A stretch of 46,522 nucleotides of DNA, taken from the NCBI GenBank assembly GCA_937876375.1, contig CALEHY010000026.1, positions 1 through 46,522 of the forward strand, written 5' to 3'. The notes below the pieces were generated by a model, which saw only the letters and a program-made list of their open reading frames with translations, ran no database searches and was not told the origin of the DNA. The translations under genes were made by a program, and so were the position numbers. Positions 8,860 to 17,134 of this stretch are shown piece after piece. The stretch's first letter is position 1; each line of letters begins with the position of its first letter. Source of the DNA: an uncultured Clostridia bacterium. GTDB taxonomy: Bacteria; Bacillota; Clostridia; Oscillospirales; Acutalibacteraceae.

Positions 8860-10347
8860 ATGAATAGCTCAATTATTAGAAGATGGCTGGGTTATGTCCT
8901 TGTGCTAGAGGGTGCATTGATGCTACTACCTTGTGTGGTCGCTCTGTGCTACCAAGAGAGCCAAGGTGTGTATTTTCTAGCCACAGCTGTTGGTGTGTTC
9001 ATTGTTGGCACGCTTATGGCTATCAAAAAACCGAATAGCACTGTCTTTTATTTAAAGGAAGGCTGTGTTGCTACAGCGCTAAGCTGGATTGTGCTGTCGC
9101 TGTTTGGTTGTCTGCCATTCTTTGTGTCTGGTGTGATACCAAGCTTTGTTGACGCATTGTTCGAGACTGTGTCTGGCTTTACCACCACTGGTGCTAGTAT
9201 TCTCAATGACGTTGAGTGCTTGCCAAAATGTATGCTGTTTTGGCGTAGCTTCACCCATTGGATTGGTGGTATGGGCATACTCGTTTTCATCATGGCGATT
9301 TTGCCGCTTTCTGGCTCTAGTGGCTCTAACATTAATTTGCTTCGTGCAGAGAGCCCTGGTCCATCCGTTGGCAAGCTTATGCCAAAGATGCGCCAAACAG
9401 CCAAGGCGCTATATATTATTTACCTTGTACTCACCGTGCTAGAGATAGTATTCCTGCTATGTGGTGGTATGCCAGTATTCGATGCTCTTACCACAGCGTT
9501 CGGTACAGCTGGTACTGGTGGATTTGGTATCAAGAACAGCAGTATTGGTGGATATTCTACCTACATTCAGTGGGTTGTCACTGTGTTTATGGTGATTTTT
9601 GGTATCAACTTTAACGCTTATTATCTCATCAGCTTCCGTCAGTTCAAGCGTGCACTGTTTATGGAGGAGATTAGGGCGTATTTCATCATCATTCTTGGTG
9701 CTATCGGACTGATTATGTTCGATACTATACATATATATAATACATTTGGACAAGCACTTGGTCACACCTCGTTCCAGGTTGCGTCCATCATCACTACTAC
9801 TGGATTTTCTACAGCAGATTTCGATACCTGGTCATCGCTGTCAAAGACGATACTCGTTATGCTAATGTTCGTTGGTGCTTGTGCTGGTAGCACTGGTGGT
9901 GGTATCAAGGTGTCACGCTTCATCATCTCGGTAAAATCGTTCTTTAAGGAGATGAATTCGTATATCCACCCAAAGAGTGTTAAAAAAATCAAGCTTGATG
10001 GCAAGACTGTCGAGGACGACGTAGTTAGGTCGACCAATATCTACTTTGCGACATTTATTATGGTGTTCGTCGTTAGCCTTATCGTGATAAGCACACAGGG
10101 CTTCGACTTGGTGACTAATTTCACAGCCGTCGCAGCAACAATCAACAATATCGGTCCTGGACTTGAGATGGTCGGACCTACTAAAAACTTTGCTGATTTC
10201 AATATTTTGTCAAAGCTTGTGCTGATATTTGATATGCTTGCTGGACGACTAGAGCTGTTCCCACTGTTAGTGCTATTTAGCCCAAAGCTGTGGACGGAGC
10301 ATTCTCGCAAAACAGCTACTAGAATATCTAGAAAAAAGAAAGATTGA
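8860..10347 (+). CDS. trkH: Trk potassium transporter TrkH
   Basis: This 495-residue membrane channel subunit conducts K+. It shows four repeated pore-helix/selectivity-filter units: SGFTTTGAS, FGTAGTGGFG, ITTTGFST and a last degenerate one near NNIGPGLE, each flanked by hydrophobic helices. The segment FWRSFTHWIGGMGI is typical of TrkH/TrkG/KtrB. It is co-transcribed with trkA, whose product binds its cytoplasmic face. The C-terminus is lysine/arginine rich. No terminator is apparent before the next promoter at 10358. Confidence 0.94.
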   Translation: MNSSIIRRWLGYVLVLEGALMLLPCVVALCYQESQGVYFLATAVGVFIVGTLMAIKKPNSTVFYLKEGCVATALSWIVLSLFGCLPFFVSGVIPSFVDALFETVSGFTTTGASILNDVECLPKCMLFWRSFTHWIGGMGILVFIMAILPLSGSSGSNINLLRAESPGPSVGKLMPKMRQTAKALYIIYLVLTVLEIVFLLCGGMPVFDALTTAFGTAGTGGFGIKNSSIGGYSTYIQWVVTVFMVIFGINFNAYYLISFRQFKRALFMEEIRAYFIIILGAIGLIMFDTIHIYNTFGQALGHTSFQVASIITTTGFSTADFDTWSSLSKTILVMLMFVGACAGSTGGGIKVSRFIISVKSFFKEMNSYIHPKSVKKIKLDGKTVEDDVVRSTNIYFATFIMVFVVSLIVISTQGFDLVTNFTAVAATINNIGPGLEMVGPTKNFADFNILSKLVLIFDMLAGRLELFPLLVLFSPKLWTEHSRKTATRISRKKKD

Positions 10348-10357
10348 AAAAATAGTG

Positions 10358-10386
10358 TTGACTTTAATGCTTAAAAGTGTTAAACT
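10358..10386 (+). promoter_or_regulatory. Promoter of the TrpXYZ-like transporter
   Basis: TTGACT (10358-10363), a 17-bp spacer and TAAACT (10381-10386). The leader is about 40 nt and carries a small hairpin, GGGC-ATT-GCCC (10407-10417), just upstream of the AGGAGA ribosome site. No T-box or riboswitch would fit. Confidence 0.75.
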
Positions 10387-10434
10387 GAAATCACTAATTA
10401 ATAATCGGGCATTGCCCAAAAGGAGAAATTCAAC

Positions 10435-11430
10435 ATGAACAAAATGGTAAAGAAGATTACTGCAGTTGCTCTTACAGCAGTAATGGCCGCTGGTATCTTT
10501 GCTGGTTGTAGTGCTGCAAAGGATAACGGCGAGGACGCAAACAAGACTTACAAGGTTGGTATCTGCCAGCTTGTACAGCACCCAGCTCTTGACGAGGCTA
10601 CAAAGGGCTTCAAGGACGCTCTTGTTGCTGAGTTTGGTGAGAACGTAGTTATCGACGAGCAGAACGCAGCTGGTGATTCAGCTACTTGTGCTACTATCTG
10701 CAATGGTTTCGTTGCTGATGGCGTTGACCTAATCATGGCAAACGCTACACCTGCTCTTCAGGCTGCTATGACAGCTACAGCTGATATTCCAATTCTTGGT
10801 ACTTCAGTTACTGATTACGCTACAGCTCTTGAGATCAAGGACTGGAAGGGTACAACAGGTATGAACATTTCTGGTACAGCTGACCTTGCTCCACTTGCTG
10901 ATCAGGCTAAGATGATCAAGGAGCTTTGCCCAGATGCAAAGACAGTTGGTATCCTATATTGCTCAGCAGAGGCTAACTCAGTATATCAGGCAACAGTAGT
11001 TGCTGACGAGCTTAAGGCTCTTGGTCTAGAGGCTAAAATGTACACAGCTGCTGACTCAAACGACGTTGCTTCTGTAACACAGGCTGCTTGTGACGAGACA
11101 GACGTTCTTTACATTCCAACTGATAACACAATGGCTTCATCAACTGGTATCATCGATCCTATCGCATCAAAGGCTAACAAGGCTATCATCTGCGGTGAGG
11201 AAGGTATCGCAAAGGGTTGTGGTGTTGCTACACTTTCAATCAGCTACTACTCAATCGGTAAGAAGACTGGTGAGATGGCTATCGACATTCTAAAGAATGG
11301 CGCAGACGTTTCTACTATGGAAATCGCTTATGATTCAGCTCCTGTAAACAAGTATGTTGCTGATAGAACAAAGGCTCTTGGTATCACAGTACCTGACACA
11401 TACGAAGCTATCGATATGACAGCTGAATAA
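10435..11430 (+). CDS. ABC transporter substrate-binding lipoprotein (TrpX-like)
   Basis: This exported binding protein has 331 residues and belongs to the ABC_sub_bind family (PF04392 type). A type II signal peptide runs to the lipobox FAGC at about residues 20-23. The mature part begins with a YKVGICQLVQHPALDEA-type strand, followed by the NATPALQAAM and ILGTSVTDY segments typical of TrpX/YtrF relatives. In streptococci and clostridia such proteins with adjacent permease and ATPase genes import tryptophan or other aromatic amino acids. The substrate here is not established. It has its own promoter and terminator, as expected for a binding protein made in excess. Codon use is strongly biased. 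Confidence 0.88.
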   Translation: MNKMVKKITAVALTAVMAAGIFAGCSAAKDNGEDANKTYKVGICQLVQHPALDEATKGFKDALVAEFGENVVIDEQNAAGDSATCATICNGFVADGVDLIMANATPALQAAMTATADIPILGTSVTDYATALEIKDWKGTTGMNISGTADLAPLADQAKMIKELCPDAKTVGILYCSAEANSVYQATVVADELKALGLEAKMYTAADSNDVASVTQAACDETDVLYIPTDNTMASSTGIIDPIASKANKAIICGEEGIAKGCGVATLSISYYSIGKKTGEMAIDILKNGADVSTMEIAYDSAPVNKYVADRTKALGITVPDTYEAIDMTAE

Positions 11431-11453
11431 GATTTAACTTATTTAACGAATTA

Positions 11454-11482
11454 AGAGGTGGGATTATCCCACCTCTTTTTTT
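11454..11482 (+). terminator. Terminator after the binding-protein gene
   Basis: AGAGGTGGGA pairs with TCCCACCTCT around TTA, followed by seven T. It separates the binding-protein gene from the permease gene. Confidence 0.9.
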
Positions 11483-11496
11483 ATTATTATATATGC

Positions 11497-11525
11497 TTGA
11501 CCTTTTTAATGTTTTTTGGTATTCT
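11497..11525 (+). promoter_or_regulatory. Second promoter, for the permease and ATPase
   Basis: TTGACC (11497-11502), a 17-bp spacer and TATTCT (11520-11525). It comes directly after a strong terminator, so the membrane components have independent transcription. Confidence 0.65.
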
Positions 11526-11577
11526 ATATATATCAATTTAGCGATTTAAAGTGAATTCGCAAAAAGGAGAAAAACAA

Positions 11578-12480
11578 ATGAATGGATTTTTGCTTGCTCT
11601 ACCTGGTGCTGCAGCACAGGGTTTGATTTGGGGCATTATGGCGATAGGTGTGTTCATCACATTTAGAATTTTGGATATCGCCGATTTGACAGTTGATGGT
11701 ACTATGGGTACTGGTGGTGCCGTTATGGTGCTATGTATGACTCATGGACAAAATGTATGGATTAGTATGATTTGTGCTATCCTTGCTGGTTGTGTGGCTG
11801 GCTGTGTTACTGGTATCTTCCATACCAAGTTCGGTATCCCAGCTATTCTTGCTGGTATCTTGACTCAGCTTTCACTGTATTCTATCAACCTTCGTATCCT
11901 TGGTGGCAAGGCTAATCAGCCTCTCAGCTACAGAAACTACAAGCTTTTGTTCTCACTTGGTGATGTTACAAAGTCACTCATCATTGGTGTAGCATTTGTT
12001 ATCGTTCTTGTTGCTATCCTATACTGGTTCTTCGGTACAGAGATTGGTCACGGACTACGTGCTACTGGCTGTAACGAGGCTATGTCTCGTTCAAACGGTA
12101 TCAACACCGATACTAACAAGGTTATCGGTCTTATCATTTCAAATGGTATCGTTGCTCTATCTGGTGCTATGCTAACACAGTATCAGGGCTTTGCTGACGT
12201 AAATGGTGGTAGAGGTGCTATCGTTATCGGTCTTGCTGCTGTTATTATTGGTGAGGTTATCTTCGGCAAGCTATTCAAGAATTTTGCGCTAAAGCTTGTA
12301 GCTGTTGCATTCGGTGGTGTTATCTACTATGTAGTTATCACTCTTGTACTACGCCTTGGCTTTAACGCTAATGACCTAAAGCTATTTACTGCTATCGTCG
12401 TTGCTCTATTCCTTGGCGTTCCTTATTGGAGAGCAAAGGTTGCAGCAAAGACTGTTAAGAACAAGGAGGTAAAGGCATAA
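11578..12480 (+). CDS. ABC transporter permease (TrpY-like)
   Basis: This 300-residue membrane permease has about eight hydrophobic segments. The N-terminal QGLIWGIMAIGVFITFRILD, next to ADLTVDGT, is characteristic of the permease partner of ABC_sub_bind proteins (branched-chain permease superfamily). The coupling loop with TGCNEAMSRSNGI lies in the second half. ATG 11578 is chosen over 11551 because AAAGGAGA lies 8 bases before it. The stop overlaps the start of the ATPase gene (TAATG), so the two are translationally coupled. Confidence 0.88.
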   Translation: MNGFLLALPGAAAQGLIWGIMAIGVFITFRILDIADLTVDGTMGTGGAVMVLCMTHGQNVWISMICAILAGCVAGCVTGIFHTKFGIPAILAGILTQLSLYSINLRILGGKANQPLSYRNYKLLFSLGDVTKSLIIGVAFVIVLVAILYWFFGTEIGHGLRATGCNEAMSRSNGINTDTNKVIGLIISNGIVALSGAMLTQYQGFADVNGGRGAIVIGLAAVIIGEVIFGKLFKNFALKLVAVAFGGVIYYVVITLVLRLGFNANDLKLFTAIVVALFLGVPYWRAKVAAKTVKNKEVKA

Positions 12481-13277
12481 TGTTAGAGATAAAAAATGTT
12501 TACAAGACCTTTAATCCTGGTACTATTAATGAGAAAAAGGCACTTAACGGTGTTGACCTCGTGCTAAATGAGGGCGATTTCGTTACCGTTATCGGTGGTA
12601 ATGGTGCTGGTAAATCAACTATGCTAAATATGGTCGCTGGTGTATATCCTGTTGACTGTGGTAGCATCGTTATCGACGGTGTTGATGTTACAAAGCTTCC
12701 AGAGCATAAGAGAGCAAAGTATATCGGTCGTGTGTTCCAGGACCCTATGACTGGTACTGCTGCTACAATGCAGATTGCAGAGAACCTTGCACTTGCTGCT
12801 CGTAGAGGACAGCATCGTGGTCTTGGCCACGGTCTAAAGCATAAGGAAAAGGAAGAGTACAGAGAGCTACTTGCATCTCTTGACCTTGGATTAGAGGACA
12901 GACTTACCTCAAAGGTTGGACTACTTTCTGGTGGTCAGCGTCAGGCTGTTACACTTCTTATGGCTACATTAAAGAAGCCAAAGCTACTTCTCCTTGATGA
13001 GCACACTGCTGCTCTTGACCCAAAGACAGCAAAGAAGGTGCTTGATTTAACAGAAAAAATCGTTGCAGAGAACAATCTAACAACCATTATGATTACACAT
13101 AATATGAAGGACGCTATCGCAATCGGTAATCGTCTGATTATGATGAACGATGGTAAGATTATCTACGACGTTGCTGGCGAGGAGAAAAAGGCTCTCACAA
13201 CAGCAGACCTACTTGCAAAGTTCAAGCTAACCTCTGGTGGCGAGCTTGATAATGATAGAATGCTTTTGGCAGACTAA
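12480..13277 (+). CDS. ABC transporter ATP-binding protein (TrpZ-like)
   Basis: This single-domain ABC ATPase has 265 residues. Walker A is GGNGAGKST at about 38-46, the Q-loop is VFQDPMTGTAA, the signature is LLSGGQRQAVTLLMA and Walker B is LLLLDEHTAALDP. In Walker B the usual P after the catalytic Glu is His (EHTAA), a variant known in this transporter family. It powers the binding protein and permease encoded just upstream and overlaps the permease gene by one base. A hairpin follows at 13286. Confidence 0.92.
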   Translation: MLEIKNVYKTFNPGTINEKKALNGVDLVLNEGDFVTVIGGNGAGKSTMLNMVAGVYPVDCGSIVIDGVDVTKLPEHKRAKYIGRVFQDPMTGTAATMQIAENLALAARRGQHRGLGHGLKHKEKEEYRELLASLDLGLEDRLTSKVGLLSGGQRQAVTLLMATLKKPKLLLLDEHTAALDPKTAKKVLDLTEKIVAENNLTTIMITHNMKDAIAIGNRLIMMNDGKIIYDVAGEEKKALTTADLLAKFKLTSGGELDNDRMLLAD

Positions 13278-13285
13278 TTATTACT

Positions 13286-13306
13286 AGGACGAGCATTGCT
13301 CGTCCT
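13286..13306. other. Perfect 9-bp intergenic hairpin
   Basis: AGGACGAGC-ATT-GCTCGTCCT lies between the transporter operon and the exporter gene. It has no U-run, so it is at best a weak terminator. The central GC-ATT-GC is the same as in hairpins at 10407 and 39291. Confidence 0.7.
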
Positions 13307-13329
13307 ATATATCTATTTGGAGAGAAACA

Positions 13330-14409
13330 ATGAAACTTGATATAAAGAATAAGGCACTTGGCATTTTGCTCTGTGCCGGTGTCGCTGGTGTGGCAACATT
13401 GCTCACTAATATTGCTATTGGCTCGTTCAGCCTAGAGATTATTGGTGCACCAGTGTTCGCTATTATTATCGGTATGCTCATCACATTGGTGCTACCAAAA
13501 TTAGCACCTAGCGAGAGGATGAAGATGGGCATCACCTTTACCTCAAAAAAGATATTGCAGTGGGCAGTTATCATCCTTGGATTTAGCCTTAATCTTGGCA
13601 CTATCGCTAGGGTTGGAGCACAGAGCCTACCTGTTATCTGCTCTACTATCTTGACCTCACTCATTGTTGCTATGATACTGATGAAGGTCTTGAAGGTGCC
13701 ACACAAGGTTGCTTGCCTTGTCGGTGTTGGCTCATCCATCTGTGGTGGCTCTGCTATCGCTGCGACAGCACCAGTTATCGACGCTGATGATGAAGAGGTG
13801 GCGCAGTCGATTAGCGTTATCTTTTTGTTTAATGTTATCGCTGCACTTATATTCCCAACCCTTGGCTACAAGCTAGGACTCAGCCCAGAGGGATTCTCTA
13901 TCTTCGCTGGCACAGCTGTTAATGATACCTCATCTGTTACAGCTGCGGCATCTACAGCAGAGGGCATCTATGGTGTCAGTGGTATTTTGTCATCAGCTGT
14001 TACTGTAAAGCTGACTAGAACACTTGCTATCATTCCTATCACTCTTGTGCTTGCGTTCATTCGCACCAAGCGTGCCAAGAAGAATGGTGGCGATGGCACA
14101 AAGGTGTCTATTAAAAAGATTTTTCCAATGTTCATTATATATTTCGTTGTCGCATCATTGGTGACAACGATTGTTGGATTGCTACCAGATAGCACATTTA
14201 CAATGTTTTATAACGACAGCTTCGTCACTGGTGCAAAATGGGTGGCAAAATTCTTTATTGCTATGGCAATGTGCGCTATTGGTCTAAATACTAATATCGT
14301 CAAGCTAGTTAAAAAGGGTGGCAAACCTATTCTGCTTGGTTTCTGTTGTTGGGTGGCTATTGCCGGTGTTTCGTTAGTAGTTCAAATGCTCACTGGAACA
14401 TATCATTAA
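13330..14409 (+). CDS. YeiH-family putative sulfate exporter
   Basis: This 359-residue membrane protein has about ten hydrophobic segments and belongs to the YeiH/Cons_hypoth698 family, often annotated as putative sulfate exporters. Typical segments are ILQWAVIILGFSLNL, the glycine-rich SSICGGSAIAATAPVI loop and FAGTAVNDTSSVTAAAS. The family's transport activity is weakly documented, so the substrate is uncertain. GGAG lies 8 bases before the ATG at 13330. It is followed after 12 bases by a DUF4250 gene that is probably co-transcribed. Confidence 0.85.
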   Translation: MKLDIKNKALGILLCAGVAGVATLLTNIAIGSFSLEIIGAPVFAIIIGMLITLVLPKLAPSERMKMGITFTSKKILQWAVIILGFSLNLGTIARVGAQSLPVICSTILTSLIVAMILMKVLKVPHKVACLVGVGSSICGGSAIAATAPVIDADDEEVAQSISVIFLFNVIAALIFPTLGYKLGLSPEGFSIFAGTAVNDTSSVTAAASTAEGIYGVSGILSSAVTVKLTRTLAIIPITLVLAFIRTKRAKKNGGDGTKVSIKKIFPMFIIYFVVASLVTTIVGLLPDSTFTMFYNDSFVTGAKWVAKFFIAMAMCAIGLNTNIVKLVKKGGKPILLGFCCWVAIAGVSLVVQMLTGTYH

Positions 14410-14421
14410 TGGGGGTATTGT

Positions 14422-14598
14422 ATGAGTCTACCAAAGGACCCTATGATTTTGTATAGCATTATTAATATGAAATTGAGGGATTTTTACTCATCGCTCGACG
14501 CACTATGTGACGATATGGATGAGGACAAGGATGAAATAATTAATTTGCTTGGCTCTGTTGGGTTTGAGTACGACGAGCAGAGCAACAAATTCTGCTAG
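14422..14598 (+). CDS. DUF4250 family small protein
   Basis: This 58-residue soluble protein begins MSLPKDPMILYSIIN. It has a central MKLRDFYSSLDALCDDM stretch and an acidic C-terminal half ending DEQSNKFC. This pattern matches DUF4250, a small clostridial family of unknown function. GGGGGT at 14411-14416 provides the ribosome site. It lies between the exporter gene and radC (10 bases to radC), so it is part of the same transcript. Confidence 0.8.
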   Translation: MSLPKDPMILYSIINMKLRDFYSSLDALCDDMDEDKDEIINLLGSVGFEYDEQSNKFC

Positions 14599-14608
14599 GG
14601 TGTAGTAT

Positions 14609-15334
14609 ATGGAAAAACGAGGTATGGACGGTCATCGTCAGCGTATGCGAAATACATATATCAACGCTGGTGCTGATGCAATGGACGATTGCAAGCTGTT
14701 AGAATTATATTTATCGCTTGTGATACCACGCAAGGACGTCAGAGAGCTGTCGTATGATTTAATCAACACCTTTGGCTCACTTGATGGCGTGTTTAGTGCT
14801 AGTATTAGTCAGCTGATGCGTGTCAATGGCATTGGTGAGAACACAGCTGTGCTGATTAGTCTAAACAAGGATATTCAAAATAGAATAGCTATAGGCAGTG
14901 CCAAGAGCCTTGTGTTTGACAGATTGTCGGTTGCTGTTGACTATGTGGAGAAAAGGCTTTCCGGTCTAGTTACTGAAAAGCTTTTGGTTATCGCTTTGAA
15001 CAATTGTGGCGAATATATTGGAGAAAAGTTTTTCGAGAGTAGGGGCGTTAACTTTGTCGATGCTAACCCAAAGGCAATTAGTGAGTTTTTGCTGTTCTCT
15101 AACGCTAGTGGTGTCATTGTTGGTCACAATCATCCTAGCGGCTACAGCTCGCCTAGTGCAAGTGACTGCAATTTTACCTGTCACTTTAGGGATATGCTCG
15201 ACACTTTTGAGATAAATCTTATTGACCATATTATCGTTGGCAAGGATGGTCCTCTTTCTATGCGACATACCAAGCCATACGACCAGTATTTTATTAATAA
15301 TGAAGGAGCAGGGTATGAAAGTATTAATGCTTAA
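14609..15334 (+). CDS. radC: RadC family JAB-domain protein
   Basis: This 241-residue protein has an N-terminal helix-hairpin-helix-like half (LMRVNGIGENTAVLI at about 70-85) and a C-terminal JAB1/MPN metalloprotease-like domain. The zinc motif GHNHPSGYSSPSASD is at about 172-186, with the preceding conserved Glu and Ser positions plausible. The family is named for a DNA repair phenotype that was later questioned, so the molecular function is uncertain. The 3' end overlaps the next gene by 20 nt. Confidence 0.9.
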   Translation: MEKRGMDGHRQRMRNTYINAGADAMDDCKLLELYLSLVIPRKDVRELSYDLINTFGSLDGVFSASISQLMRVNGIGENTAVLISLNKDIQNRIAIGSAKSLVFDRLSVAVDYVEKRLSGLVTEKLLVIALNNCGEYIGEKFFESRGVNFVDANPKAISEFLLFSNASGVIVGHNHPSGYSSPSASDCNFTCHFRDMLDTFEINLIDHIIVGKDGPLSMRHTKPYDQYFINNEGAGYESINA

Positions 15335-15938
15335 TGGTAGTCCAGATAAGAAAGGCTGTACATATACAGCGTTGCAGGAGATTGCAGATACACTAAAGGT
15401 TGAGGGTATCGATAGCGAAATTATGTGGCTAGGTAATGATGCTGTTAATGATTGTATCGGCTGTGGTGCTTGTTCAAAAATGAGGAACAATCGCTGTGTG
15501 TTCGATAACGATATTGTCAATCGTGTGCTAGAAAAAGCAGAGGAATGCGATGGATTCGTGTTCGGTGGTCCAGTGTACTACGGTCATACTAATGCTCGTA
15601 TTCTTGCTGTGCTGGATAGAGTGTTCTATGCTGGCGACAGAGTGTTCGCTCTTAAGCCTGGTGCTGTTGTTACTGTGGCTCGTCGTGCTGGTACAACCTG
15701 CTCATTAGATAATCTTATGAAATATCTCACTATATCTAATATGTATGTAGTAGGTAGCCAGTATTGGAGCATGGTGCATGGATTCACTCCAGACGACGTT
15801 CGCAAGGATTTGGAGGGTATGCAGACCATGAGGGTGCTTGCACGAAATATGGCATATCTTATGAAATGCCTAGACAACAGCAAGGATATTCCTCTGCCAG
15901 AAAAGGAAAAGCGTGCTTGGACACATTTTATCGATTAG
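15315..15938 (+). CDS. Flavodoxin-like NAD(P)H-dependent reductase with cysteine cluster
   Basis: This 207-residue protein is of the iron-sulfur flavoprotein/NADPH-dependent FMN reductase type. The FMN phosphate loop is LNGSPDKKGCTYTAL at about 5-19. A compact cluster, DCIGCGACSKMRNNRCVFDND (CxxCxxC with a fourth Cys), could bind a 4Fe-4S centre. The FMN-contact segment FGGPVYYGHTNA follows. ATG 15315 with GAAGGAGC at 15302-15309 is chosen over upstream in-frame codons inside radC. The electron partner is unknown. Confidence 0.85.
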   Translation: MKVLMLNGSPDKKGCTYTALQEIADTLKVEGIDSEIMWLGNDAVNDCIGCGACSKMRNNRCVFDNDIVNRVLEKAEECDGFVFGGPVYYGHTNARILAVLDRVFYAGDRVFALKPGAVVTVARRAGTTCSLDNLMKYLTISNMYVVGSQYWSMVHGFTPDDVRKDLEGMQTMRVLARNMAYLMKCLDNSKDIPLPEKEKRAWTHFID

Positions 15939-15942
15939 TTAC

Positions 15943-15970
15943 AGCCTCTTATATAAGAGGCTTTTGTTTT
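15943..15970 (+). terminator. Terminator
   Basis: AGCCTCTT pairs with AAGAGGCT around ATAT, followed by TTTGTTTT. It separates the reductase gene from the rpsF promoter. Confidence 0.88.
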
Positions 15971-15984
15971 ACAAAAAATTTTTC

Positions 15985-16013
15985 TTGACAACATATTTTT
16001 TTGCTGATATAAT
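15985..16013 (+). promoter_or_regulatory. Promoter of rpsF-ssb-rpsR
   Basis: A perfect consensus: TTGACA (15985-15990), a 17-bp spacer and TATAAT (16008-16013). Confidence 0.9.
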
Positions 16014-16019
16014 AACAAG

Positions 16020-16095
16020 GCTTGAAAATATATATTCAAGTATATTCCTTGTGCGAGGAGATATCGCACCAAATGTCCAGAAGGAGGTGCTAAGA
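16020..16095 (+). promoter_or_regulatory. rpsF leader, candidate S6:S18 autoregulatory RNA
   Basis: The leader of about 75 nt contains CTTGAA/TTCAAG (16021-16040) and GTGCGA/TCGCAC around GGAGATA, then an unpaired stretch running into AAGGAGG. Leaders that bind the S6:S18 complex are known upstream of rpsF in many bacteria. The position fits, but the consensus fold was not verified. Confidence 0.4.
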
Positions 16096-16386
16096 ATGGC
16101 ATTAAGAAATTACGAAATCGTAATGGTTTACTCAGTTGCAAAGGGTGACGAGGCAGTAGAGGCTCTTAAGAAGAAGTTCGCTGACCTTATTTCTAAGAAT
16201 GGCACACTTGGCGAAGTTGAGGAATGGGGCAAGAGAAAGCTTGCTTATCCTATCAACTACGAGCCAGACGGCTACTATGTTCTTATGAATTTCTCTTGTG
16301 ATGAATCATTCCCAGCAGAGCTTGATCGTGTTATCAACATTACTGATGGTGTTCTTCGTTCAATGATCGTTGTTAAAGGCGAATAA
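16096..16386 (+). CDS. rpsF: 30S ribosomal protein S6
   Basis: This 96-residue protein forms a heterodimer with S18 on the small-subunit platform. The sequence starts MALRNYEIVMVYSVAKGDE and has the conserved VEEWGKRKLAYPINYEPDGYY-type core (about 52-72, split across the beta-alpha-beta fold). AAGGAGGTG ends 7 bases before ATG 16096. In-frame codons upstream belong to the leader and the promoter. It is the first gene of the conserved rpsF-ssb-rpsR operon. Confidence 0.97.
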   Translation: MALRNYEIVMVYSVAKGDEAVEALKKKFADLISKNGTLGEVEEWGKRKLAYPINYEPDGYYVLMNFSCDESFPAELDRVINITDGVLRSMIVVKGE

Positions 16387-16401
16387 GGAGGAAGTAATAC
16401 T

Positions 16402-16836
16402 ATGATTAATATGGTTGCACTTATGGGTCGTTTGACTTACGATCCAGAGCTCAAAACAACACCACAGGGTGTATCAGTTATTCGTTTTCAGGTTGCTTGC
16501 GATAGAAATTATCAAAAAGCAGGTGCAGAGCGTCAGGCTGATTTCATCGACTGTGTAGCTTGGAGAAATACTGCAGAGTTCGTTAGCAGATATTTTCACA
16601 AGGGTTCTATGATCGCTATCGAGGGTACAATTCAGACAAGCAATTTTACCGACAAGAACGGTCAGAACAGAAAGCAAGTTGAGGTTGTCGCAAATCAGGT
16701 ATCATTCTGTGGCTCAAAGTCAGAGAGTGGCACAAGCAATGCTCCAGCATTCGCACAGCCAGCACCTAGCTACGCTAGTGCTAGCACAAGCGATTTTGAG
16801 GAGATTGTTGATGATGACGATGATCTACCATTCTAA
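16402..16836 (+). CDS. ssb: Single-stranded DNA-binding protein
   Basis: This 144-residue protein coats single-stranded DNA during replication and repair. The N-terminal OB fold (about 1-105) starts MINMVALMGRLTYDPELK and contains FIDCVAWRNTAEFV and GSMIAIEGTIQT. A short Ser/Ala/Pro-rich linker leads to the acidic tip DDDDLPF, which recruits partner proteins. It lies between rpsF and rpsR, as in most Gram-positive genomes. AAGGAGG lies 9 bases upstream. Confidence 0.97.
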   Translation: MINMVALMGRLTYDPELKTTPQGVSVIRFQVACDRNYQKAGAERQADFIDCVAWRNTAEFVSRYFHKGSMIAIEGTIQTSNFTDKNGQNRKQVEVVANQVSFCGSKSESGTSNAPAFAQPAPSYASASTSDFEEIVDDDDDLPF

Positions 16837-16862
16837 GAATACTCAAAAAGGAGGAAATAACC

Positions 16863-17096
16863 ATGGCATATGTTAAGGGTCCAAGAAAGCCACGCAGAAA
16901 GGTTTGTCAGTTCTGTGTAGAGAAGGCTGAGACTATCGATTACAAAGACGTTGCTAAGCTAAAGAAGTTCACTTCTGAGAGAGCAAAGATTCTCCCTCGT
17001 AGAGTAACAGGTACTTGTGCAAAGCACCAGAGAGAGCTTACAACAGCTATCAAGAGAGCAAGACAGATCGCTCTTCTCCCTTACATTTCAGACTAA
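16863..17096 (+). CDS. rpsR: 30S ribosomal protein S18
   Basis: This 77-residue basic protein shows the S18 pattern CQFCVEKAETIDYKDV, LKKFTSERAKILPRRVTG and RQIALLPYISD. The pair of N-terminal cysteines with the later TCAKHQRELT suggests the zinc-binding (C+) form. AAGGAGG lies at 16849-16855. It is the last gene of its operon and is followed by a terminator. Confidence 0.97.
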   Translation: MAYVKGPRKPRRKVCQFCVEKAETIDYKDVAKLKKFTSERAKILPRRVTGTCAKHQRELTTAIKRARQIALLPYISD

Positions 17097-17104
17097 TAAA
17101 AATT

Positions 17105-17134
17105 ATACCCACTCAAATGAGTGGGTATTTTTTT
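17105..17134. terminator. Bidirectional terminator between rpsR and the fucosidase gene
   Basis: TACCCACTCA pairs with TGAGTGGGTA (17106-17127), with T7 on the plus side and ATTTTTAT on the minus side. It serves both convergent genes and touches the fucosidase stop codon. Confidence 0.9.

Noticed and set aside
10387..10434. T-box leader for the TrpXYZ-like transporter
   Set aside because: The leader is about 40 nt with only a small hairpin, far too short for a T-box.
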